This document shows positions 33,422 through 44,201 of a stretch of 64,000 bases of DNA, one piece after another. The notes beneath the pieces were generated by a model that ran no database searches, was not told where the DNA came from, and saw nothing but the letters and a program-made list of their open reading frames with translations. The DNA comes from Kalaharituber pfeilii (Eukaryota; Ascomycota; Pezizomycetes; Pezizales; Pezizaceae): positions 124,001 to 188,000 of the forward strand of contig WHUZ01000045.1 in NCBI GenBank assembly GCA_015179045.1. Direction: 5' to 3'. The stretch's first letter is position 1. Every line of letters begins with the position of its first letter. The position numbers were made by a program, and so were the translations under genes.

Positions 33422-34575
33422 TTTACATTCTGTAAAGGTACTGCTTCTATTTTCACTATTATGAGCACTGCATGCAACTTCTTAATGCATACTTCAATGA
33501 TTATACCTATGAAATTTTTTTTTTTTTTTTTTTATCACGTGACCCCGCATGCAGCTGTTCGCCAAGGCAGGGCCCCTGGGTCTAAACCCTCAAAGCCCGG
33601 AGGCAGGCTTACCTAACTACCCCTCCGCCGCCATCTCTACAAACGGAAAACTCAACCCCTCCCCGCCCCACCTCCCCGAGGCACTAAAATAACTACAACT
33701 TTCCTCCACCGCCACCTTCGAACAAACGAAAAATCGCCCCCTCCCCCTACACCTTCAACGAACCAAAAAACTCTCCCAGCACATCCACCGCCTCCCCGTT
33801 CTCCTGCTCTGCCGTCCACTTCTTCTCGTCAATATCCTCCCACCTTCCCCATTTTTATATCCACGGCAGAAACTTCCCGCCTAAAACCCCAAGCCTCAAC
33901 CCTGTCCTAATTACATGTATTTCCCGCTGTTTCCATTTGTCTTGCGGGAGGGAAAGCGGCCAGCAATCTTCCTCACCCCCTTCCCCTTTCGGCCTCATAC
34001 CGGCACGCCCTCAACCATCTTCCTCCGAGCCTAACCCTGTCGACATCCTGCTGGTCCTCCAGAAAAACTACTACCGAGCTCGTCTTCTTTCCTTCCCCAA
34101 CCAGTAAGTCTTTCCTTCTCAACCAGCGAACCCCAACAATCTTCCTCAGGTCCTTGTTGTCCTCACCTATGAAATTAAACAATCTCAGGAATGTATATAT
34201 AAAAGTCAGCGGCAAGTGGTGAATAAAAAGCACATGATAATTACATGTGCTTTGTTCTCATGCCTCATGTACTTTACTAGTAGACTTAGCCCTTTTAAGA
34301 AAAGTTCCTGCTTACTAATACATAATCTTACCTAATTTGTACTAGTAGTATGTAACTCAGTTAGGGGTCTCCCACCAAAATTTGCTTTTCTTTAACTTTC
34401 GATAACTTTTTTACAAAAATTTGCAAAATTAAAAACGCAATATAGATTGATTCTTTACTCAATTCTGTTCATATCTATATGCAGTTTGACATTTTTAGGA
34501 TTTTTGTTGTGTTCTTATCGGGTTTTGAAATTTCGGATCAAAATGTGTTGATTAAAGGCGTCCGCAACCATAGCA
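33422..34575. repeat. Dispersed AT-rich repeat, copy 2 (interrupted)
   Basis: Homologous to 389-857 in direct orientation. A LINE at 33517-34164 splits it. The two copies show many small substitutions and indels, so they are not a recent duplication. Confidence 0.75.
33517..34164 (-). mobile_element. ORF1-only non-LTR element with tail II
   Basis: A minus-strand insertion into the dispersed repeat, flanked by ACCTATGAAATT (33505-33516 and 34165-34176). The T-run is followed by ATCACGTGACCCCGCATGC and GCCAAGGCAGGGCCCCTGGG, the reverse complement of tail II. The 5' side contains the ORF1 gag-like domain end (GVRWLRRKDLL, KKTSSVVVFL, YEAERGRG then stop). As at 26571 and 53938, the frame stops before any CCHC knuckle and is followed directly by the UTR. 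Confidence 0.85.
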
Positions 34576-35776
34576 AGGAATCTTGCTTGGTGGAATAACC
34601 TTCTGCTAGGGCTATGATAGGCTATGATAAGGGTCGTGCAACAGCTACCTGCCCCTTCTGGACAAGTTCCGGGTGCCTAAGTGGGCAAGATCGCCGACAC
34701 ATTGCTGTGGCTGGCGGTACTCAAACTATTTTGTTTTGTATTTTGTTTCAAATCACATCATGTCGTTTGCTTCCCCGTATCATTGCAGATGAGAGGCCCT
34801 CGATACGGTGGCGTGAATGGCAGTGAATAGCCCACGCATGGTGTGAGAAAGATCGGACTGTAAACAAATCGGCTGGTGGCTCCCGATCTGATGGCGGCGG
34901 CTTAGCGGGACCGTTGAATCCTTGGCCAGCGTTATTGCGACAAAGGGCGGGAACTAAACGACTGAGTATTGCAACGGCGCAGTCATTGGCATCATGATCC
35001 TGAACTTGGCCCATTGAGGTTCTCCACAAAAACATAGTTGAGTCGCTTGAATCTTTCTTCGCATTGCGAATGTCAGAATGTAATCAGGTAAAGTTGAAAG
35101 CTTACACTCTCACCTTATCTCTGTTAGCCAATGCCGCTCTCACTTTATGATTCATTAGAGCAAGGTAAGCCTATGGACTCCGAATTCTTGATAAGACGGT
35201 CACAAAGATGCGAAGGTACCCAGCAAGATGCATGGAAGGGTGAAAGGATAGAATCGCTCTCACCGTATCGGCCCGCCATCCTACCTTCCCGGGTCGAACT
35301 GAATCCTGGTTTTCTCGCCACCCATAGTCCTCGATCGCTCCTTCATGAGATTAATCGCCATGCATACCGTGAAGTCAGCTCATCCAAGTGCTCCGAATCG
35401 CCTTTGATAAGTGTACATACCTGCTTGAGATACCCCAGCAGCCAGTGCCTCCCAGTTAGACGCATCTCGCTACAGAATTTGGCTTTTTTCTTTTTTCTTT
35501 TCTTTTTTTTTTGTGCCTATTGCCCATTGAAATTAATCTAAGTTTCGGCCAACCCCCGTGCAGTCCCATTTTGTTCGAAAGTTAGGCATTGAAGATTCGC
35601 GAATACATAAATATCCCTAGATCATTCAAATAGCTCCCTCCCGACTTCTTTCGTCCAGTTGGGTTACCGCTGAGCAAGGAATTCCCAATTACTTGCTTGA
35701 TCCTTCTGTTGCGGTCTTCTGGAATCTCATCGCGATCATTCGAGTTTTACCGCGACATCAGTTATTGTACCTCGCC
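34576..35776. other. Upstream of the CNT gene, no supported gene
   Basis: A minus-strand frame at 34748-35035 (95 codons) and a plus-strand frame at 35131-35541 have no recognisable domain. A T/C-rich run at 35485-35512 precedes the CNT promoter region. Confidence 0.4.
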
Positions 35777-37862
35777 ATGTCGACAATCCCAACAGAAGAG
35801 ATTCAGCGCGACCCAGCGTTGGATCCTTCAAAACAGCATCATCATCCCCATATCCATCATACAAACAAAAGTAACGATAACGTTACTTATACTGTAGGGA
35901 CTACGGTCGATCCACCACTCATTCCAGCTCAATCACCGCTCCCTGCGCCTTCAAAGTATGAAAAGGACGGACTGCCGTCAGCGTCGGATGAAGAGAAAGG
36001 TAGTCGGAGTAGCAATGGACCTGCAAATGACAAAACGAAACCAAAGAAATTCATTTCGGCCTTCTATTGGAAATATAAAATCTTCTTCCATATCTTCTAC
36101 TTCTCGTTTTTCACTGGGTATGTTTTCACGATGAAAGAAAAGGAGAGAATTTTGAGTAGTGATTGATTGCGTTCTAGGTGGTGGATTGCCGGGCTCGTAC
36201 TTAATCAGAAGCGAGAGAGGAAATTGAACTGGCTCATCCTGTTTTTATTCTGGCTAGCGATTTCCCTTCGCCTCCTCTTCTTCTACGTCCCTATCTCCAT
36301 TATCTATAAGCCTATGAATTGGACCTGGAACAATACAGCTGTAAAAGCTGGTCAACTTGTACCGGAAAAACTTAGGATTCCTGGTGCTGCAGCCGTTGTC
36401 GTTGCCGTTTTCCTCATTGGCTCTTTTGTTACTCCAGAGTCGGAAGGCAATACCCGCGACAATCGTGCTGTTTCTCTCTTCGGATTGTTGGTCTTCATCT
36501 TCGCACTATGGGCTACTTCCAGGAATCGAAAAGCCATTCAGTGGCATACAGTCATTGTTGGCATGCTGCTTCAATTCATTATCGCATTGTTTGTCTTGCG
36601 CACAAAAGCCGGTTTCGACATTTTCGACTTCATCAGCGGGCTAGCAAGATCTCTCTTGGGATTTACAAGAGAAGGTACCAAATTTTTAACAAATGAAGAT
36701 ACTGCGAATTTGACTTGGTTCCTCATCGGTGTTATACCAGCAATCATTTTCATCGTTGCATTTGTGCAAATGGTAAGAGATTCCTTTTTTCCGGGATTAT
36801 TCCATCATCCTAACTTGCCTTATTAGCTCTATCATTGGGGCTTCATCCAATGGTTCATTGGGAAATTCGCTGTTTTCTTCTTTTGGGCCATGAAGGTTTC
36901 TGGTGCAGAAGCAGTCGTCGCTGCTGCGTCACCTTTCATCGGTCAAGGAGAATCCGTTATGTTAATCAGGCCATTTATTCCGCATCTAACACAGGCTGAG
37001 CTCCACCAAGTTATGTGCTCTGGATTTGCTACTATTGCTGGGTCTGTGCTGGTGGCGTATATTGGTATGGGGCTGAATCCTCAAGCCCTCATTTCCTCTT
37101 GTGTCATGTCTATCCCGGCCTCTCTTGCTATTTCTAAATTGAGATATCCGGAAGAAGAAGAGTCTCTTACTGCGGGGCGAGTTGTCATTCCTGATGATAC
37201 CGAACATAAGTCCGCCAATTCGTTACATGCATTCGCTGAAGGTGCATGGTTGGGATTGAAGATAGGCGGGATGATTGCTGCAACTCTTCTTTGTATTCTT
37301 GCCCTACTTGGATTGGCAAACGGACTTCTGAGGTGGTGGGGAAGTTACTTGAACATTGATGACCTCTCACTTGAGATGATCTTCGGGTATATCTGCTACC
37401 CTATTGCATTCTTGCTGGGTGTCCCTCGCAACGGTGATCTGTATAAAGTTGGAAAACTTATCGGGATTAAAATCATTGGTAAGTAAAATACCTGCATAAT
37501 AGAGAAATTTAGAATTTTATTTCGGAAATGGGGAACAAACATTAACAATATTCAAAATTATAGCAAACGAGTTTGTTGCCTACGATAGGCTTCAGTATAA
37601 TGAGGAATTTGCCGACATTTCTCCTCGATCTCGTCTTATTGCCACATACGCTCTTTGCGGTTTTGCGAACATCGGTTCGTTGGGTACCCTGATTGGTGTG
37701 CTTTCCCAAATAGCACCTAGCCGATCAAGGGACGTTTCTAGGCTGGCGGTATCAGCTCTCCTTTCTGGCGCAATTAGCACTCTGACGAGCGCCAGTGTTG
37801 CCGGTTTAGTGGTAACCGACAAAATCATGGATTTTGTGAAGCCAGCGACTCCTAGACCCTAG
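35777..37862 (+). CDS. Concentrative nucleoside transporter (CNT family)
   Basis: Four exons, 35777-36117, 36178-36772, 36827-37478 and 37564-37862, with GT-AG introns of 60, 54 and 85 bp, give a 628-residue protein with a consistent frame. The N-terminal ~100 residues are hydrophilic and cytosolic (His-rich, Ser/Lys-rich). About ten hydrophobic segments follow. Family hallmarks are visible: SGAEAVVAAASPFIGQGES with MLIRPFIPHLT, then MCSGFATIAGSVLVAYIGMG, the CYPIAFLLGVP stretch, and the last region ALCGFANIGSLGTLIGVLSQ and SALLSGAISTLTSASVAGL. CNT proteins import nucleosides with Na+ or H+. The start follows CTCGCC and the frame is intact. It lies within the 26.9-kb TIR element, so it appears to be cargo. 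Gene symbol left empty because fungal names differ between species. Confidence 0.93.
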
Positions 37863-40474
37863 TTCCGGTTTTCTCCGGTATTGATTTTCTTCTATCCTTT
37901 CGTAAGATTTTTTATGCGATGAGCTGAGTGTCCATTTCTTCTGCTCAGAATGGCATTACTTTTTGTAAATACCCGTGCGATTTTTATGTCTTGTTAACTG
38001 GGATGAGGGCATATAGCCACAATGTGATGGGAATCTCGTCGAGGATATCATGAATATATATAATGGAGAATATATAGCATGATTGTTTATATACATTACC
38101 ATATCATTATGAGTCGAAGCTTTTGGACAGGCATCATGTCATTCCAGGGGGTGATTACCACTCAGTCTAGCGTATGATTTCCTGTCCTCACATTAGCTGT
38201 ACTATACCTGAACAATGCAACTTCTGGCTTTGGAATAAAGCTTGACAAATAGACCTAATAGCGATATTAACGGGTAGGAGAATATCTTATTCTTGCGCAC
38301 AATGGATCATTGTCCCCCTGCCTATATCGAGAGCAAATAAAGAGGTATACTTAACTACTAGTAGTTATTTAGATGATTTTTGCCCATAGCGAACATCTGA
38401 GTGCAACCAATGCAGCATGTGTACCGGCGGAGGTTTCCAATCCACTCACATGCATGTAAGTTTTCGGGAATCTTTACCATCCTCGAAGCCCCGGTTGTTG
38501 TTGTTGTTGTTGTTGAAAAAACCCACACGTTTGAAGAACAAAATTGGAGTAAATGTGAGTCGATCTGAATATCAGCTTTCTTTTGTCACTGCTTTTTTGA
38601 AGAAATTTGTGTTCAAGGAGATTGGTGAGGCATCATTCCAGAGCGGCTCCAATTCGTCGTTTAAACCAGTATTGCCAGTCTTAATAACCCCTAGGGGGCG
38701 TCACCCAGTGCTCTCTGGAGGCTATTTGTGAGATAACAAATTTGCGATTGTATAAATACCGGGCTCAATTTCCTTTAATACTGTTGAAATAACTCATCTG
38801 TCAACTGCGTCGTTGTCTTGTTTCTATCTTTAACGCTTTGAATAATTTATTTCGTCGCGGTTATCTTGGATGTGTCGTTTTTTTGACCTGTTCGAGACCG
38901 ACTTTTCACATGTACTACAAGACACCGACCGACACTTCAATCAAAGACTCCGTTGCGATAACTTCCCTCTCCCCGGACCCTTGGAACACAGGATATGTTG
39001 ATGTGTGAGAATAAGAATAGGAGGAGCAGGGATAAGAAATATGTGCAGCCAACGATGAGGAGTAACAAGGTTATCAGAATTATGGATATTGTGGGGGAAT
39101 CTTGGCATTCCGAGTGCTACGGTGGGAGAACATATTCGGAGGCGTGGGCAGGTAACTTCTGGGAAAGGAAGTGGTACTGGGAGGTTAAGGGTATTTCTTG
39201 ATGCCAGAAGTGGGGGGGGCTCCACAGAAGAACATCATCGTTGAGGATCACGGTATCACAGGTCTTTGTCTGCTAGGCCTTGCAATTGTCCCTTTGTGTT
39301 TTGAGATATAGAAATTCGTTTCTCTTCTATCCGTCCCTATCCTCCTTTTCTCTCTCTTATCACCTTTCGTTTTCTCGTTCCTCTCTGCCCTACTTTCATC
39401 TTGAAACTTCCCACAGTATCCAGTCTTTTTCTCCCTCAGGTTTTATACTCATGTCACAGAGTCTTGGTAGTCTCCCAACTTGGCATTACGGCATGTGTTG
39501 CAGGCATGTCTCCTGCGTCCTCCTCCCGCATGGCCGAACTTAAAGTATCGCTCTAACATTGACTCGCTGGCACTCTCATTTTAATGATTAGTCGGCGTGG
39601 GAACTTGAATACTGGTATGTAATGGATATTTCTTCCTTATGGAGAACCACACCTCTAATCAGACAAATGTCAAGCAGAAGTGGATCCCAATTATGTCAGA
39701 TTTCGGTTCAGAGGCTCCAGGCTCCCAATGAGATAGTGCGAGGAGTGGTTCCCTTTGGGTAAAACCTTATTGCGAGTGCAATATTGTTCCATGCCCCGAA
39801 TTCAAAAGATGCATGCAGCGAAAACATTTGAAAAGGCGTCCTCTGGGGGGAAGCCATAAAGCTGAGAGGGAGTTATATTAGTACAGTAGGTTCGAGGCCG
39901 GAAACCATACTTACTTTGTCGAGTACTATTTCATTTCACAAGGACGCATTCCATCTCAATCAATTAGTTATATCTCAAGCAGACTTCATACATTCTTCAA
40001 AGCAATGGTTTTTGGTTCGCAGAGTGCCTAAGAACATGGCAATCTGCGTAAATGAGGCAGAATCTTTGAGTGATACCTTTGGTCAGTCATAGCTTGATGT
40101 TTGACGCCCAGAATTAGGGCTTTGATGGCCTTTGGAAGCTGTGTCGCGTAAGTAATCAAAGAGAAGTCCCCATAGCTGCTTCACAGCCAAGCATTGTAGG
40201 CTGATCCAATCTGGTTGAGGAAACATGTTGATTTGAAAATGGCTGAACGGCTAGCTATTTCTCCAATGCGAGATTCAAATGCAGCCTTGACTGGTCTCAA
40301 GAGTCATGTCACCTGTGTCAATATATCATTTGATTGTAGGCCAGTCTACAGTCTCATACGTAATTCACTCTCGCTCCGCTCCATGTATGATTTTACCTTT
40401 CCTAGAATACCAAATACAAAAGCAGGATATCTCTAGTAGATTCTCTACAATTCATCATCTGGAACAATCGGCAG
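37863..40474. other. No supported gene
   Basis: Contains a (GTT)n run near 38500 and short domain-free frames. Part of the interval is the likely 3' UTR of the transporter and the downstream side of the minus-strand gene at 40475. Confidence 0.4.
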
Positions 40475-41448
40475 CTAACTCACAACTCTGCAAATGCCAA
40501 CAAAAGAAATGCCTTACCAAGAATGGAGGACAGTGTGCTCACCTTCCGTACTCATACAGCCCCGAAATCTGGGTCTGCCTCTTCCCCCTATCCAACTCCC
40601 TCCAAAACCCCTCCACAATCTCTGCACCGTGCCTCTGCAGCTCAAAAAACCACTCCAGCTCCTCATCTGGAATTCCAGCATTAGCATACCATGGCCCCAA
40701 CTGTGGAAACGGTGTTTGGACAGGAAACACAGTAACAAATTTACCATTCTGGAGCAAAACTCTGAACCAGTCCAAATGGAGATTTGAGATCTCAGCACAG
40801 GCAGCGACAGGAGGATGGTGTAAGTACTTCTCAGCTGGAGCGGTGACAGGAACCACTCACCAGGCGGGGGCCAGAAGATGTCAAGGATGGCACCATAGTC
40901 TGGATTGACTTCGCAGATCTTCTTTGACTGAGTGAGAAACAATTCAGAGACATGGCTGTGGAATTCGAGGGAGGTGCCAAGGCCATTGGTGACGAGGATG
41001 TGGTAGGGGCTAGTGTTAAATGGGCCGAGAGCGATGGTAAATTTGGTGATGATGGCTTCCCATTCAACGGGAAAGAGGGGACGGGGAGAAATGGTGGTGG
41101 GGATGGTGAAAGAGGGGAGAGGTTGGTGGCAGGTACAAAGGTCAATGAGGACTTGGTCAATGAATGGGCTAGGGCCCCCGGGTGACCAGGCGCCAGTGGA
41201 GGCTTCAGTCTGCCCATGTGGACTGACGTGATGAGAGATGCGCTCAGTGATGAGATAGCGGGTGAAGAGGGTCAAAGAGTGGATGTAGCCGAGGAAAGAC
41301 TGGAAAAGGGTGTGGGCGTGGGACGAGGAGCGGTGCTGTAGTTGCCCAGGAGGCGCACGACGTTGCGGCCGCGGGGGTAGTGTGCCAAGTCGGGGAATTG
41401 GATGTGGGTGGTGAGAGGGGGCAGGGGGCCACTGCTGGTGATGGACAT
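40475..41448 (-). pseudogene. Conserved-looking protein of unknown function, probably frameshifted
   Basis: ATG at 41448 in a CACC context starts MSITSSGPLPPL...GRNVVRLLGNY. The reading then has to change frame near 41335 to continue as HRSSSHAHTLFQSFLGYIHS and on to PDYGAILDIFWPPPG. A GT-AG intron (GTGAGTGG to TGGTTCAG, about 40862-40771) joins to VLLQNGKFVTVFPVQTPFPQ and FWRELDRGKRQTQ. A second small intron near 40540-40491 would end the frame at 40475. Amino-acid composition and splice sites look genic, but I do not recognise the family. The single frame change suggests a recent pseudogene or a misread base. It lies within the large TIR element. The 429-codon frame covering the same strand is partly intronic. 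Confidence 0.45.
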
Positions 41449-42062
41449 GGTGGGAGGCAGCTACTTGTAGCTGGAGTACCGGGCTAAGCGTAGAGGGGAT
41501 TTGTGCGAGTTGCTTAATGACGCGACATCCTCCTACTGTTTCTGATACGGTGATACCATTGGCCATATTACATATAGATGCAAGGCACAGTGGAATTGAT
41601 ATATCCTCCCTGGAGTATATCTCATGATGGCCAGAAATCGAGACGAGGCCACAGTTGACAGCGAATGGGAGAGTGCTGCTTGGCGTTGACCTAGCCACCA
41701 AGGCGCACCGCATCATGGCCAGTTGGGGTGTGTGTGTTGGGTGGCCAAGCGTCTGCCTCATGTTTAAACTTTTGATTGCATGTGTAGAATGTATATTCGT
41801 CAAATGTTTCGGGGCCCGAGACTCCTGGATACGAGAACAAAGACTACATACGTACTACATGATTGTTACGGTTTCTACGATAATGTAGTAAATATGAGGG
41901 TGTAACTTAGGACAACGCTTGGTGCTTGACCTTTCGACAGGGCAGCTCTAGCTGGCCCTTCTTATAGTCAATCCAGCGTGCCTTCCTTCTATTGTCTCTC
42001 TATGCTATGATATCACGATGCTCTATCTATAGGCATCCCTCAGCCACTGCCTCGCCTCATCT
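41449..42062. other. No supported gene
   Basis: Upstream region of the minus-strand gene at 40475-41448. Short frames only. Confidence 0.35.
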
Positions 42063-42162
42063 AGAGGTCCATCCGGTGGCTCTGCTCCTGGAGGTCCGTT
42101 CAGTGGCTCTGCTCCTGGAGGTCCATTCGGTGGCTTTGCTCCTAGAGGTCCGTCCGGTGGCT
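42063..42162. repeat. 27-bp tandem repeat
   Basis: Nearly four copies of GAGGTCCATTCGGTGGCTCT-GCTCCTG with small variants. Confidence 0.8.
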
Positions 42163-42710
42163 GTCGCTACGCTCTGACCATGCCGGCATTCCTTGTGATA
42201 CACATCCGTGCCCGACCCGTGTTTCATTGCCAGACTGCAGCTATCGGTTGATCAGGCCGAATTGTCGCTAGTAGCTTTACAGGCCAATGTGGGTGGATAT
42301 CCCCTTCGCGGGTAGACCCTGACAATGATGTCTTCCCAAACATGTTGAGAGGATCGCTGTAACGGGTTCCACAGAATATACTCCATATATCTTGTGTTCC
42401 ACTATTGCGCAATACTGTGTTGTTGATGCTTTCCTAAGTCTCGCAATTCTTATCGGTGGAATATTAATTCTTCATTTTTCATGACTTTCACATTAAGGTT
42501 GATGATGGGTTTGTCACCAAACCCTACGCGCCATCTCTACCTTACATTATTAGAGTGATCGGATATTCCTTTGTCTCATGTATTTCTTATACCTAATTTC
42601 AGCTTATCTGATTGGTTATCTGATTCTAAGTTTTGCCGCGGAACAAAGGGCCGACAACCGACTATATTGCCGCTTTCATTGCGACCTCCGGAAGAACATA
42701 AAGAACAGCA

Positions 42711-43431
42711 GATGGAGAATGCGATCCCAGCAGAGGCCCAAACAGAGCTGGGCTTTTACCATGAGGACATAGAGGACATAGTCCACACAATTCACACCCT
42801 CTACACGCAAGGCGGATACGCAAACCAAGCAGCTTTCATATGCAGAAACAGCTGCCCAAACCTCTGCACTACGACCAAAAAAGGCCAGCTCCCCCTACCC
42901 CACCCAGCGTGGATTTTTTTTTTTTTTAAAAAAAAAAACATTACTCGCATGCCGCCCTGTGGGCTATGGCGAGACACAGCGTGTGAAGAACCGAGATCCA
43001 CCTGTCTATCCGGCCCAAAAGAAAAAGACCACCTCCGGGGCCACTTCTACTCCGAAGAGCAAGCCCCTTTTACAACATAAGCCAGAGCCATGATCTGCCA
43101 CTCCAGCAATAGTGGTTCATGGGATAGCTGTGACCAAGAGACTGGGGAATGTTCGGAAGTGGTTGGAGATGGATAATGAATTGGGTGTGAAGACCGCTGG
43201 GGCTCGATGGCTGTTGAAGCAACAGAGGAGGGAGGGAAGGGCAACTGGTTCAGTTGTGGTTTACCTGGAGGGGGCAGGTAGGACTAGTCAAATACCAGAG
43301 ACTCTGCGCATCGGTGGAAAGAAGTACAGATGAGATGCGTATGAGTGGGATAGGGGAAGGAAAGATAAGGGAAAGGGCCTGGTGAAGGGGCCGGGCATGC
43401 GAGTAATGATAAGAAAAAATAAAAAAAAAGG
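42711..43431 (+). mobile_element. ORF1-only non-LTR element, interrupted by a tail insertion
   Basis: A plus-strand gag-like ORF1 starts near ATG 42711 (YHEDIEDIVHTIHTLYTQ, an acidic/His region with several Cys). It is interrupted by a minus-strand tail I insertion (42912-42976) and continues to VVHGIAVTKRLGN, ARWLLKQ and GSVVVYLEG (43110-43290). The 3' end carries a decayed tail I (GCATGCGAGTAATGATA, then A-rich). The 5' limit is uncertain; no CCHC or reverse transcriptase follows. Confidence 0.6.
42912..42976 (-). mobile_element. Tail-only non-LTR insertion (tail I)
   Basis: A T-run, an A-run, then CATTACTCGCATGCCGCCCT and GGGCTATGGCGAG. CAGCGTG occurs on both sides (42905-42911 and 42977-42983), a short target duplication. 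The T14 followed by A11 at the poly(A) end is unusual. Confidence 0.7.
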
Positions 43432-44153
43432 GGGCCGGACAGGTGGATATGGTTGGGGAGGAGGCAATAGAGACTGATTGAGAACCCATTACGTGAACAA
43501 ATGCTTGGTCCACTTACTGTCTGCACCTTGTTCACCTGCAGCCACGGTTAAGCCATGTAGATAGCTGCCCGCATGTCTGCACGCCAAATCAGAAGAGAAC
43601 CTCTGACAAGACTGTACAACCATGATTTTGCCAGCAACTGCGGGTACCAAGAATCTGGGTCTAATGTTCTCGATACGTCCCACCTCTTCCCTCAAAATAC
43701 CTTCACCTCTTTAACAAATCCCATCAGCGGACTCTGGAGAATACAACCTCGGGTGTTCTGAAAGTCTAGGTTCCAAAGACTGTAGCATATATCTGGGTCA
43801 CGTGGAAGGGGAAATATGGCCATATGTTCAATTACAAGGTTACGAGAGCAAGACCTTTTTAATGTACACCTTTCTTCCTTCGTTTCTTTACCCATAACCC
43901 CAAGTTTTAATTCCATTCCTTGATTCTTCATCCTTCTTCCTTTGTTCCTAACTCGACATTCATTCGCACAATTCTTTACTTCCATTATTTTCAACACCAT
44001 AGCATGGATGAACCAAAATGTAGCTCCAGTTTGCTTGCGTAGGTACAGTATCTGTTGGTCAGCATACAGAGTAGCAGTGCTCATCTTTGGAACCAAGAGA
44101 TGGCACCGTTGAAGGGGACACTTATCTATACTGTACGCTGGCTCCAGTCAGAA
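43432..44153. other. Right interior of the large element, no supported gene
   Basis: A minus-strand frame (43692-44096) has no known domain. The end of the interval (44143-44153, TCCAGTCAGAA) is the 5' target-site copy of the LINE. Confidence 0.4.
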
Positions 44154-44201
44154 CATTTTCCCCGCCCTCTTGACGATCAGCCACCACCACACAGGGCCAC
44201 G

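Noticed and set aside
40514..41803. A single 429-residue minus-strand protein
   Set aside because: Only its middle looks protein-like; the N-terminal part precedes a better start at 41448 and its C-terminal part reads through an intron into the wrong frame.
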